Source: Gemmatimonadota bacterium (GTDB lineage: Bacteria > Gemmatimonadota > Gemmatimonadetes > Gemmatimonadales > GWC2-71-9). From it: DNA of 64,000 nucleotides. The notes under the pieces are model-generated. The model was not told the DNA's origin and did not search any database. It worked only from the letters and a program-made list of their open reading frames with translations. The translations under genes and the position numbers were made by a program. This document shows positions 16,434 to 24,103 of this stretch, piece after piece. The stretch lies in assembly GCA_003222115.1 (NCBI GenBank), contig QHUL01000065.1, positions 43,270-107,269 of the forward strand, in the 5' to 3' direction. Position 1 is the stretch's first letter; each line of letters begins with the position of its first letter.

Positions 16434-17009
16434 ATGGTCCGCGACGCCCTCGTCCGCTTCGCGCTGCGCCGCGCCGCTCGGGCCGGCGCCGCGCCACGGG
16501 CCGATTTCTGGCTGCGGCTCGCCTGCGCCTGGTCTCCCGCATTCGGCCCGCCGTTCGCCGCCCTCATCGAGCTGCGGCGCGCCCGGGAAGACCGGCTCGG
16601 CGCGATGAGCGCAGCGCAGGCCGCGACGCGGCGTTTCCCCGCCAGCGCCGCGGCCTGGATGCTGCTGGGTCAGGCGTACGAGGGCGCGTTCCGCATGAAA
16701 GAGGCGCTGGCCGCCTACGAGCAGGCGCTGGTCCTCGAAGAGCGGGCGGACGCGGCGCTGGCGGCGGGGGAGCTGTATCGGCGCGCGGGCCAAGCCGCGG
16801 AGGCTGCGGCCCGCTTCGCCCGCGCCTACGCCGCGGGGGGCGGCGCGGAAGCGCTATGGCGCAACGCGCAGGCGCTGTTTCAGGCCGGCGACGAGCGCGC
16901 CGCGGAGCAGGCCCTCACGCTCTGGTCCACCCTCGTGCCCCGGGGGCGGGAGCGGCTCTCCGAGGCCAGGATCGAGCTGCGCGGTGGCGCGAAGCCCCAC
17001 GCCGGCTAG
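16434..17009 (+). CDS. Tetratricopeptide-repeat protein
   Basis: 191-aa helical protein with about three TPR units (for example AAWMLLGQAYEGAFRMKEAL and GELYRRAGQAAEAAARFARA). TPR proteins scaffold protein complexes; no catalytic motif is seen. ATG 16434 is preferred over an ATG 36 bp upstream because a GGAG lies ~13 nt before it and the upstream extension is not TPR-like. It diverges from hemD and its stop overlaps the end of the convergent ccmD. TPR proteins of the CcmH/NrfG type join cytochrome c assembly, so a role with the adjacent ccm genes is possible but unproven. Confidence 0.7.
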   Translation: MVRDALVRFALRRAARAGAAPRADFWLRLACAWSPAFGPPFAALIELRRAREDRLGAMSAAQAATRRFPASAAAWMLLGQAYEGAFRMKEALAAYEQALVLEERADAALAAGELYRRAGQAAEAAARFARAYAAGGGAEALWRNAQALFQAGDERAAEQALTLWSTLVPRGRERLSEARIELRGGAKPHAG

Positions 17010-17116
17010 CGCTTCGCGGCGCGGCGGTACAGCGAGCAGGCGTAGGCCAGCAGGATGAGCGCCGTGGTGACGTAGGCGGCCACCATATAACCCGCGTTGT
17101 GCGGCACGTCAGGCAC
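17006..17116 (-). CDS. ccmD: Heme exporter protein CcmD
   Basis: A 36-aa single-span membrane protein, too short for routine gene calling. Translation starts at GTG 17116 (VPDVPHNAGYMVAAYVTTAL) and ends LYRRAAKR before TAG. CcmD proteins share this plan: a short periplasmic N-terminus with NAGY, one helix of about 20 residues and a basic cytoplasmic tail. CcmD stabilises the CcmABC complex and helps release heme-loaded CcmE. The start overlaps the ccmC stop by 8 bp, and the 3' end overlaps the convergent TPR gene by 3-4 bp. Gene order ccmA-ccmB-ccmC-ccmD supports the call. Confidence 0.85.
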   Translation of the reverse strand: MPDVPHNAGYMVAAYVTTALILLAYACSLYRRAAKR

Positions 17117-17774
17117 GGTCTCCCTCCTCGCGGGCCCGCCCCAGTGCGTAGCGCTGCATCACGAACCCCACGTACAGCACGGTGAACACCGCGAACGACA
17201 GCAGCCAGGTCACCAGCATGCTCTGCGGGAGTGAGGGCGCGCTCGGCTTGAGGATGATGGGCTGCGGATGGAGCGTGCGAAACAGGTACACGCTCAAATG
17301 GATGAACGGCACCAGCGCCATGCCGCAGATGCCGAGCACGGCGGCGTAGCGGGCGCGCGCGCCCGCGTCCACGACGGCGCCGCGCAGCAGTAGGTAGCCT
17401 ATATAAAGGAAAAAGAGGAACAGGGTGGAGGTGAGACGCGCGTCCCAGGCCCACCACGTGCCCCACACCGTCTTTCCCCAGATCGGTCCGGTCGTCAGCA
17501 CGATCGCGGCGAACACAGTGCCGACCTCGGCCGACGCCTCGGCGAACCGGTCGAGGCGGGGATCTTTCAAGAAGAGGAACACCACGCTCGCCACGCCGAC
17601 GAGCACCATCGCCAGCTCGGTCCACACCGCAGCGGGAACATGCAGGTAGAAGATCTTCTGCGCCGGCCCCTGCAGCCGCTCCACCGGCGTGAAGACGACG
17701 GCGCGCACGTACACGCCGCCGAGCAGCACGAGGCCCACCAGGGTAGTCCAGTGGCCCTTCCGAGCGAGGGTCAT
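17109..17774 (-). CDS. ccmC: Cytochrome c maturation protein CcmC (heme handling, HHP family)
   Basis: 221-aa protein with six predicted transmembrane helices and the tryptophan-rich heme motif GTWWAWDARLTS at about residues 105-116. Candidate axial His residues lie in FYLHVPAAVW (about 45) and PFIHLSVYLF. CcmC moves heme to the periplasmic chaperone CcmE for covalent attachment to c-type cytochromes. ATG 17774 overlaps the ccmB stop by 4 bp. Other system I genes (ccmE, ccmF, ccmG, ccmH) are not in the window. Confidence 0.94.
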   Translation of the reverse strand: MTLARKGHWTTLVGLVLLGGVYVRAVVFTPVERLQGPAQKIFYLHVPAAVWTELAMVLVGVASVVFLFLKDPRLDRFAEASAEVGTVFAAIVLTTGPIWGKTVWGTWWAWDARLTSTLFLFFLYIGYLLLRGAVVDAGARARYAAVLGICGMALVPFIHLSVYLFRTLHPQPIILKPSAPSLPQSMLVTWLLSFAVFTVLYVGFVMQRYALGRAREEGDRA

Positions 17775-18451
17775 TGCTCGACGGTGTGCGGGAACAAGAG
17801 GGTCGCGAGGGTCAGGAACACGACGTCGTAGGCCGCGAGCAACCTAAGCCAGCCGGCCACCTCGCTCAAGGGCCGCGCGGCGAGCAGCCGGGCGGTCACC
17901 TGCACCGCGCCCATGAGCGGCGGAATGAGAAACGGGAGCAGCAGCACCGGCAACATCAGCTCGGCAAAGCGGGTGCGCACGAGCATCGCGCTGAACAGCG
18001 TGCCCACGGCCACGAACCCGACCGTCGCCAGGGCGATGACGCCGACGAGGGGCCCGAGCACGTCGGCCACCGGCACGTTGAAGAACAGCACGAACAGCGG
18101 CAGGCCCACGGCTTCCACCACCGCCACGAACACCAGGTTGGCGGCGAGCTTGCCCCAATAGATGCTGGTGCGGCTGATGGGCGCGACGAGCAACCCTTCG
18201 AGTGCCTGGTTGTCGAGCTCCAGCTGGAAGGCACGGTTCAACGCGAGCATCGCGGCGAAGGTGAACGTCACCCACAGAATGCTCGGCGCGAGGTCGATCG
18301 CCGCCACGGCCGAGGGGTCGCGCCCGAAGTTGAACACCATGAGGACGAGCGCCGTGAACACCACCGCCGAGAGGATCGCCGTGCGCGTGCGGAATTCGAG
18401 CACCAGGTCCTTGCGCGCCAGCGTCCACGCGTGGCGCAGCGTCTCACCCAC
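17771..18451 (-). CDS. ccmB: Heme ABC exporter permease CcmB
   Basis: 226-aa integral membrane protein with six hydrophobic helices. The family pattern is clear: RKDLVLEFRTRTAILSAVVF at the N-terminus, FTFAAMLALNRAFQLELDNQ in the middle and a PVLLLPFLIPPLM helix. It pairs with the CcmA ATPase to drive release of holo-CcmE. GTG 18451 overlaps the ccmA stop by 8 bp and its own stop overlaps the ccmC start. Confidence 0.92.
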   Translation of the reverse strand: MGETLRHAWTLARKDLVLEFRTRTAILSAVVFTALVLMVFNFGRDPSAVAAIDLAPSILWVTFTFAAMLALNRAFQLELDNQALEGLLVAPISRTSIYWGKLAANLVFVAVVEAVGLPLFVLFFNVPVADVLGPLVGVIALATVGFVAVGTLFSAMLVRTRFAELMLPVLLLPFLIPPLMGAVQVTARLLAARPLSEVAGWLRLLAAYDVVFLTLATLLFPHTVEQ

Positions 18452-19124
18452 CGGCCACCGCCCGCCGGTACTCTTCGGCCACGGCGCCGGCCGTGCGGCC
18501 GCCGCGCGGCCCCAGGGACACGAACCGGCCGCCCTGCTGAAACGCGATGTCGGTGGCGAGCTCGACGCCCTCGTCCACGTTGTGCGTCGCGAGCACCACG
18601 ATCCGCCCCGCGCCGGCGAGCTGCGCGAGCAGGCGGCGGAACTCGGCCGCCGCCGCCAGGTCGAGTCCCGTGAAGGGCTCGTCCAACAGCAGCACCCGCG
18701 GCTCGTGCAGCAGCGCGCGGGCGATCGCCGCGCGCTGCACCAGGCCCCGCGAGAGCGCGCGCACCGGCTCGTCCGCTCGATCCGCCAGCCCATGGCGGCG
18801 CAGCGCCTCGTCCACGCGGGCCCGCCGCAGAGGGGCCGGCACGTCGTACAGGGCGGCCCAAAAAAGCAGGTTCTCCCGCACCGTGAGATGCCCGTACAGG
18901 TGCGCTTGATGCCCCATCCAGCCAACCGCGCGCGGCCCACCCTCCACGTGCGTCGTGCCGGCCTGAGGGCGGATCAGTCCGACGAGTACCTTGAGCAGCG
19001 TCGTCTTGCCGGCGCCGTTCGGCCCGAAGATCGCGAGCGTCTGCCCGGGAGTGAGATGGAAGGAAATGTCGTCCAGCGCCCGCACGCGACCGAAGGCGTG
19101 CCGCAGTCCCTCAACCCGCAGCAT
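18444..19124 (-). CDS. ccmA: Heme ABC exporter ATP-binding protein CcmA
   Basis: 226-aa ABC ATPase. Walker A GPNGAGKTTLLKVL is near residue 36, and a reduced signature LSRGLVQRAAIARALL (usual LSxGQ replaced by LSRGL) near 130. Walker B RVLLLDEPFTGLD lies near 151 and the switch His in VLATHNVDEG. The altered signature is common in CcmA. ATG 19124 lies inside the end of the response regulator gene (14-bp overlap), so the regulator and ccm genes share a transcript. Confidence 0.93.
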   Translation of the reverse strand: MLRVEGLRHAFGRVRALDDISFHLTPGQTLAIFGPNGAGKTTLLKVLVGLIRPQAGTTHVEGGPRAVGWMGHQAHLYGHLTVRENLLFWAALYDVPAPLRRARVDEALRRHGLADRADEPVRALSRGLVQRAAIARALLHEPRVLLLDEPFTGLDLAAAAEFRRLLAQLAGAGRIVVLATHNVDEGVELATDIAFQQGGRFVSLGPRGGRTAGAVAEEYRRAVAGG

Positions 19125-19479
19125 CGATGCGCGCGGCCAGGTCGTCCATGCTGAACGGCTTGACGAGATATCCGCTGTGCCCCAGGTCGAGCACGCTGAT
19201 GAGGGGCTCCATGCTGACGTAGGCCGTTGTAACGATGACGGGCAGCTGGGGACGGGAGACACGAACCTGCTGCAGCACGGTCACGCCGTCGGTGTCGGGC
19301 AGGCGCATGTCGAGCACCAGGACGTCGGGCTGAAAGTCCTCGAGCAGCCGCAGCGCCTCGGTTCCGCTCGAGGCGAACGCCAGCTCGTAGCGGGAAGCGA
19401 AGAATCGTTGGTAGGTCGACCGGAGGGCCGACTCGTCCTCGACGAACAGCACTTTGCGCGGGGAGGCGGCGGACCCCAT
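19111..19479 (-). CDS. Single-domain response regulator (CheY-like)
   Basis: 122-aa receiver domain without output domain. Acidic pocket in LFVEDESALRS, phospho-acceptor Asp in DVLVLDMRLPD (about residue 57), switch Thr in IVTTAYVS and Lys in GYLVKPFSMDD (about 108) are all in place. It would work by protein contact, as CheY or Spo0F does. Its 3' end overlaps ccmA by 14 bp and a STAS-domain gene lies 40 bp upstream. No kinase is adjacent, so its partner is unknown. Co-transcription with cytochrome c maturation genes is unusual. Confidence 0.9.
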   Translation of the reverse strand: MGSAASPRKVLFVEDESALRSTYQRFFASRYELAFASSGTEALRLLEDFQPDVLVLDMRLPDTDGVTVLQQVRVSRPQLPVIVTTAYVSMEPLISVLDLGHSGYLVKPFSMDDLAARIDAAG

Positions 19480-19519
19480 GGGGGGTCAATATACGCGCCG
19501 CGCTCCGCCCGTCTACGCC

Positions 19520-19831
19520 TCAGGCCACGCCGCTCTCGAGCTCGAAGAGGTCGTCGAGTTTCGTGAGGACGAGAAGAAAACGCAGCTCCTCATTGGCACC
19601 GCGCAGGCACACCGTGAGCCGGCGCTCCGCCGCCCGGCGCTGGATCAGCATCAGCGCCCCAAGCCCGGCGCTGTCCACCTGTCGTGTGCCGCTCATGTCG
19701 ATGATCAGGCGGCCCGCGCCCTCAGGCAGCTGCTCCAACAGCTCGGCGGCGGCCCGACGGAAGTCGGTCCGCGACTCGAGCCCCAGCTGCTCGGGCGCGG
19801 CGAGGACCTTCTCGGTCGGGCGGGTAGACAT
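19520..19831 (-). CDS. STAS-domain anti-sigma factor antagonist-like protein
   Basis: 103-aa STAS domain: RLIIDMSGTRQVDSAGLGAL contains the phosphorylatable Ser in the D-S-A-G-L motif used by SpoIIAA/RsbV, so it can probably act in partner switching with an anti-sigma kinase. I chose ATG 19831 because AAGGAG sits nine bases upstream; the alternative ATG at 19840 directly abuts that site. It is followed by the CheY-like gene on the same strand and diverges from the acetyl-CoA synthetase. Confidence 0.86.
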   Translation of the reverse strand: MSTRPTEKVLAAPEQLGLESRTDFRRAAAELLEQLPEGAGRLIIDMSGTRQVDSAGLGALMLIQRRAAERRLTVCLRGANEELRFLLVLTKLDDLFELESGVA

Positions 19832-20123
19832 GGCCAGCATCTCCTTCACGGGCGGCTCCAGTGGTGATTGCCGCTCCCTCCTGCGACTCCAGTGCCACCC
19901 AGCTAAGCTGCGGGCGCTCAACCATTTGTCAAAAGGTGCGTGAGCCGGCGCACGCGCCGCGTCGTCGCAGAGCGAGCGGTGCGGCGCATATTGCAAGGGC
20001 GCAACACGCGCCCCGCCACCGCCTTGACCACGCCTCCATAGAGCGGCATACCTTACCTGAAACGGGACAACCCCCTGGCATGCTTCGGCAACGGGGACTG
20101 GTGCTGGCTAGGAGATCAATCAC

Positions 20124-22229
20124 ATGGCTAAGACAGTCGAGACGAAGGAGCTGACCGAGGTCAGTGAAGCGCAGATTGCGGTGCACTGGAAGGAAGAGGA
20201 GTACTACCAACCTTCCGAGAAATTCAAAGCACAGGCGAATCTGCGAGACCCGCACGTCTTTGCAAAGTTCGGCCTCGACAAGTTTCCCGACTGTTTCAAG
20301 ACGTATGCGGACATGCTGACCTGGTTCCAGCCATATCACACCGTCCTCGATACCAGCGACGCGCCGTTCTGGAAATGGTTTGTCGGGGGCAAGATCAACG
20401 CGGCGTACAACTGCGTGGACCGCCATCTGGCCAAGTACGGGAGCAAGGCAGCCTTTATTTTCGTGCCCGAACCTGAATCAGAGCCGGATGTGGTCATCAC
20501 GTACCAGGAGCTCTACAGCCGGGTCAACGAAGTGGCTGCGCTGCTGCGCGGCATGGGACTCAAGGCGGGAGACCGCGTCACCTTTCACATGCCGATGGTC
20601 CCGGAGTTGCCGATCACGATGCTGGCGTGTGCGCGACTCGGCATCATCCACTCGCAAGTCTTCGGCGGTTTCAGCGGCCAGGCGTGCGGCTCGCGCATGC
20701 AGGACTCGGGCAGCCGGGTGCTGATTACGATGGACAGTTACTGGCGCAATGGCACGCTCGTCGATCACAAGGCGAACGCCGACATCGCGGTGCGGGCGGC
20801 GAAAGACTTGGGGCAGGACGTCGACAAGGTGCTGGTGTGGCAGCGGTATCCCGGAAGGTATTCCGCGAAGACGCAGATGGTTTCAGGTCGCGACGTCTTC
20901 GTGAATGACCTGCTCAAGGATTACAAAGGCAAGAACGTCGAACCGGTTGCGCTGCCGTCGGAGGGACCCCTGTTCTTGATGTATTCGAGCGGTACGACGG
21001 GCAAGCCCAAGGGCGCGCAGCACGGCATCGCGGGGTACTTGGCGTACGTGACCGGCACGTCCAAGTGGATTCTCGACATCCATCCAGAAGATATCTACTG
21101 GTGCATGGCCGACATCGGCTGGATCACCGGGCATTCCTACATCGTCTACGGTCCCCTGGCGATTGCGGCGACGAGCGTGCTGTACGAAGGCGTGCCGACG
21201 TTTCCCGACGCCGGGCGGCCGTGGCGCATTGCCGAGCGTTTGGGGGTGAACATCTTCCACACCGCGCCGACGGCGATCCGGATGCTGCGGAAGCTCGGTC
21301 CCCAAGAGCCGCGCAAGTACAAGTACCATTTCAAGTCGATGACGACCGTGGGCGAGCCGATCGAGCCGGAGGCGTGGCGCTGGTATTACGACGAGGTCGG
21401 CAAGCGGGAAGCCGTGATCACGGATACGTGGTGGATGACCGAAACGGGCGGCTTTCTCGGCACCACCGTTCCGGCGATTCATGCGATGAAGCCGGGCAGC
21501 TGCGGTCCCGGCGCGCCGGGGATTCACCCGGTCATTTACGACGAGACCGGCGCCGAGGTTCCCAAGGGATCCGGCAAGGCGGGCAACATCTGCATCCGCC
21601 ATCCCTGGCCGGGCATCATGCAGACGATCTGGGGCGACCGCGACCGCTACGTCAAGACCTACTTCGCCAAGTACAACAAGAATCCCAAGAGCAAGGACTG
21701 GCGCGACTGGCCCTTCCTGTGCGGCGACGGCGCCGTGCAGGCGGCGGATGGCTATTACCGCATCCTGGGCCGCATCGACGACGTGATCAATGTCGCTGGT
21801 CACCGCCTCGGCACGAAGGAGATCGAGTCCGCCTGCCTCACGGTCCCGGAAGTCGCCGAGGCCGCCGTTGTGCCCGTGCAGGATGAGGTCAAGGGACGCG
21901 TGCCCGAAGTGTACATCGCCGTCAAACCGGGCGTGCCGCACAGCCAGGACATCATCGACCGCGTGGTCAAGGCGAACGAGGAAGTGATCGGCAAGATCGC
22001 CCGACCCAAGCACGTGTACATCGTGCCGGATATGCCCAAGACGCGCTCCGGGAAGATCATGCGTCGCGTGCTCGCGGCGATCTCGAACCGCAGAGATGTC
22101 GGCGACGTAACGACGCTTGCGAACCCGGACGTGGTCGAGCAAATCCGGTCGATGGTTCAAGGTCAGGAAACGACGACGACGCGAGAAGCCTTACCGGAGG
22201 ACATCGCGAAGTTCGGCGAAAATGAATGA
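20124..22229 (+). CDS. AMP-forming acetyl-CoA synthetase (acetate/propionate-CoA ligase)
   Basis: 701-aa adenylate-forming enzyme that activates short carboxylic acids with ATP and CoA. Motifs: P-loop YSSGTTGKPKGAQHG (near residue 290), DTWWMTETGG (near 437; the second Trp limits the acyl pocket to acetate/propionate), RIDDVINVAGHRLGTKEIE (A8) and the acetylatable Lys in PKTRSGKIMRR (near 634). The region after GGFS is divergent from typical Acs (YWRNGTLVDHK instead of RGGK). The gene is visibly lower in GC and uses AT-ending codons more than its neighbours, hinting at transfer or strong expression. It converges on the KimA-like gene with 6 bp between stops. Confidence 0.88.
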   Translation: MAKTVETKELTEVSEAQIAVHWKEEEYYQPSEKFKAQANLRDPHVFAKFGLDKFPDCFKTYADMLTWFQPYHTVLDTSDAPFWKWFVGGKINAAYNCVDRHLAKYGSKAAFIFVPEPESEPDVVITYQELYSRVNEVAALLRGMGLKAGDRVTFHMPMVPELPITMLACARLGIIHSQVFGGFSGQACGSRMQDSGSRVLITMDSYWRNGTLVDHKANADIAVRAAKDLGQDVDKVLVWQRYPGRYSAKTQMVSGRDVFVNDLLKDYKGKNVEPVALPSEGPLFLMYSSGTTGKPKGAQHGIAGYLAYVTGTSKWILDIHPEDIYWCMADIGWITGHSYIVYGPLAIAATSVLYEGVPTFPDAGRPWRIAERLGVNIFHTAPTAIRMLRKLGPQEPRKYKYHFKSMTTVGEPIEPEAWRWYYDEVGKREAVITDTWWMTETGGFLGTTVPAIHAMKPGSCGPGAPGIHPVIYDETGAEVPKGSGKAGNICIRHPWPGIMQTIWGDRDRYVKTYFAKYNKNPKSKDWRDWPFLCGDGAVQAADGYYRILGRIDDVINVAGHRLGTKEIESACLTVPEVAEAAVVPVQDEVKGRVPEVYIAVKPGVPHSQDIIDRVVKANEEVIGKIARPKHVYIVPDMPKTRSGKIMRRVLAAISNRRDVGDVTTLANPDVVEQIRSMVQGQETTTTREALPEDIAKFGENE

Positions 22230-22235
22230 GGCGGC

Positions 22236-24050
22236 CTAGCGCTCGAGATGGTACGGCACGCTCGTCACCACCACGTTGGGCCGAAATAGCAGCGCCGCCT
22301 TGATCGCGAGTGCCGTCTGGTTGTGGAAGATGTTGTGCCACCACCGGGCGGGCACCACCTCCGGCAGCACGACCGTGAGCCAGTCGGGCTGCTCCTCGTT
22401 CTCCACCCGATCGATGTAGTCGAGCAGCGGGCGCACGATCGAGCGGTACGGGGAGATCAAGACCTCGAGCGGCACCCCGCTGTCCCACATGTCCCAATCG
22501 TCTTGCAGCCTCGCGACCTGCTCCGGGTTCGTCGCCACGGCGACGGCCCGGATGTTCTGCGACAGGAGCAGCGCGTAGGCGAGCGCGGACGCCGTGCTCT
22601 TCGAAACGCCCGCCACGGGCACGACGACCACGTGCTTGCGCGGCCAGACGGGCTGCCATTCTTTGCTCGAGATCTGCCGGGCGTAGAAGGTGTAGTGGTG
22701 GTGGATTTCGTAGAACGCGAGCACGAGCAGGGTGATGAGCAGGGCGGTGATCCAGGCCCCGCTCGTGAACTTGGTGGCGAGCTCGATGACGAGTACGATC
22801 CCGGTCGCCACCGCGCCGATCGCCGAGAACGTGGCTCGCCCCACCCAGCCCCGCTCGCGCCGCCTCACGAGTCGCGTCACCATGCCCGCCTGCGACAGGG
22901 TGAACGACAGGAACACCCCCACCGCGTACAGCGGGATGAGGGCGTGGGTGTCGCCGCCGAACAGCCACAGCAGCGCCCCGGCCACGAGCGCCAACAGCAG
23001 GATCCCATTCGAGAACACCAGGCGGTCGCCCCGGTTCGCGAGCTGGCGCGGCAAGTAGGCGTCGCGCCCGAGGAACGAGGCGAGCCGGGGGAAGTCCGCG
23101 AATGACGTGTTGGCGGCGAGGATGAGGATCAGCGCGGTGGCGAACTGGAGCAAGAAGTAGAAGATGCTGTCACCGAACGCACCGTGGCCCAGCTGCGAAA
23201 TCACGGTCTGGTCGCCGACCGGAACGACGCCATACCTGTGCGCCAGATACGTCGACCCGGCGAAGAAGCTGCCGAGGATGACGCCCATCCAACCGAGCGT
23301 GACGGCCGCGTTCCTCGACTCGGGAGGCTTGAAGGCCGCCACGCCGTCCGAGACGGCCTCGACGCCCGTCAGCGCCGCGCATCCCGACGAGAACGCGCGC
23401 AGCAAGAGCCACGATGACACGAGCTCCAGGGCACCCTGCCCGCGCGTCGCCACTCCCGGCCAGTAGCCCAGCGGATGCAGGAGGTTGACGACGAGCATCA
23501 ACCCGAACATCGAGATGAAGAAGTACGTCGGGACCGAGAAGATCGCCCCCGATTCGCGGATGCCGCGCAGGTTGCCGAAGGCGATGACCGCGATCGCCAC
23601 GAGCCCCAATGCCACACGGTGGGCGAGCAGGCTGGGGAACGCCGACGTGATCGCGTCGACGCCCGCCGCGACGGACACGGCCACCGTGAGCGTGTAGTCC
23701 ACGAGCAGCGCGGCGGCCGCGACCAGTCCGAACGTCGTCCCGAGGTTCTCCTTCGCGACGAAGTACGCCCCGCCCCCCTGCGGGTAGGCGTACACGGTCT
23801 GACGGTAGCTCGCGACGACGATGACGAGCAGCAGCAGGATGAAGCCGCCGACCTTCAATGCCTGGTCGGTGCCCGCAGCTCCCGCCGCCATGAGGACGAG
23901 CAGCATCGCCTCGGTGGCGTAGGCAACGGACGACAGTGCGTCGGAGGAGAGGACGGCGAGCCCGACGACCTTGTTCAGCCGCTCGGTTCCGAGCTGCAGT
24001 GTCTCGAGCGGCTTGCCGACGAGCAAGCGCTTGATGTCGCGCCAGTGCAT
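22236..24050 (-). CDS. KimA-like potassium transporter (APC superfamily)
   Basis: 604-aa protein: about twelve transmembrane helices with APC-type unwound motifs (SSDALSSVAYATEA, YPQGGGAYFVAKENLG, SGCAALTGVEAVSDG), then a ~140-residue cytoplasmic C-terminal domain (HVVVVPVAGVSKSTASALAY, a USP-like Rossmann fold). This plan matches the KimA family of high-affinity K+ symporters rather than amino acid permeases. Loss of c-di-AMP control cannot be judged; no ydaO riboswitch is visible upstream. The adjacent kup gene lies upstream on the same strand with a 53-bp gap, so two K+ uptake systems are paired. Confidence 0.85.
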   Translation of the reverse strand: MHWRDIKRLLVGKPLETLQLGTERLNKVVGLAVLSSDALSSVAYATEAMLLVLMAAGAAGTDQALKVGGFILLLLVIVVASYRQTVYAYPQGGGAYFVAKENLGTTFGLVAAAALLVDYTLTVAVSVAAGVDAITSAFPSLLAHRVALGLVAIAVIAFGNLRGIRESGAIFSVPTYFFISMFGLMLVVNLLHPLGYWPGVATRGQGALELVSSWLLLRAFSSGCAALTGVEAVSDGVAAFKPPESRNAAVTLGWMGVILGSFFAGSTYLAHRYGVVPVGDQTVISQLGHGAFGDSIFYFLLQFATALILILAANTSFADFPRLASFLGRDAYLPRQLANRGDRLVFSNGILLLALVAGALLWLFGGDTHALIPLYAVGVFLSFTLSQAGMVTRLVRRRERGWVGRATFSAIGAVATGIVLVIELATKFTSGAWITALLITLLVLAFYEIHHHYTFYARQISSKEWQPVWPRKHVVVVPVAGVSKSTASALAYALLLSQNIRAVAVATNPEQVARLQDDWDMWDSGVPLEVLISPYRSIVRPLLDYIDRVENEEQPDWLTVVLPEVVPARWWHNIFHNQTALAIKAALLFRPNVVVTSVPYHLER

Positions 24051-24103
24051 GGCGCGCTAACGATAGCGGGCGCTCGTCCAGGGATGCAACGCCCGCGCGT
24101 CCG

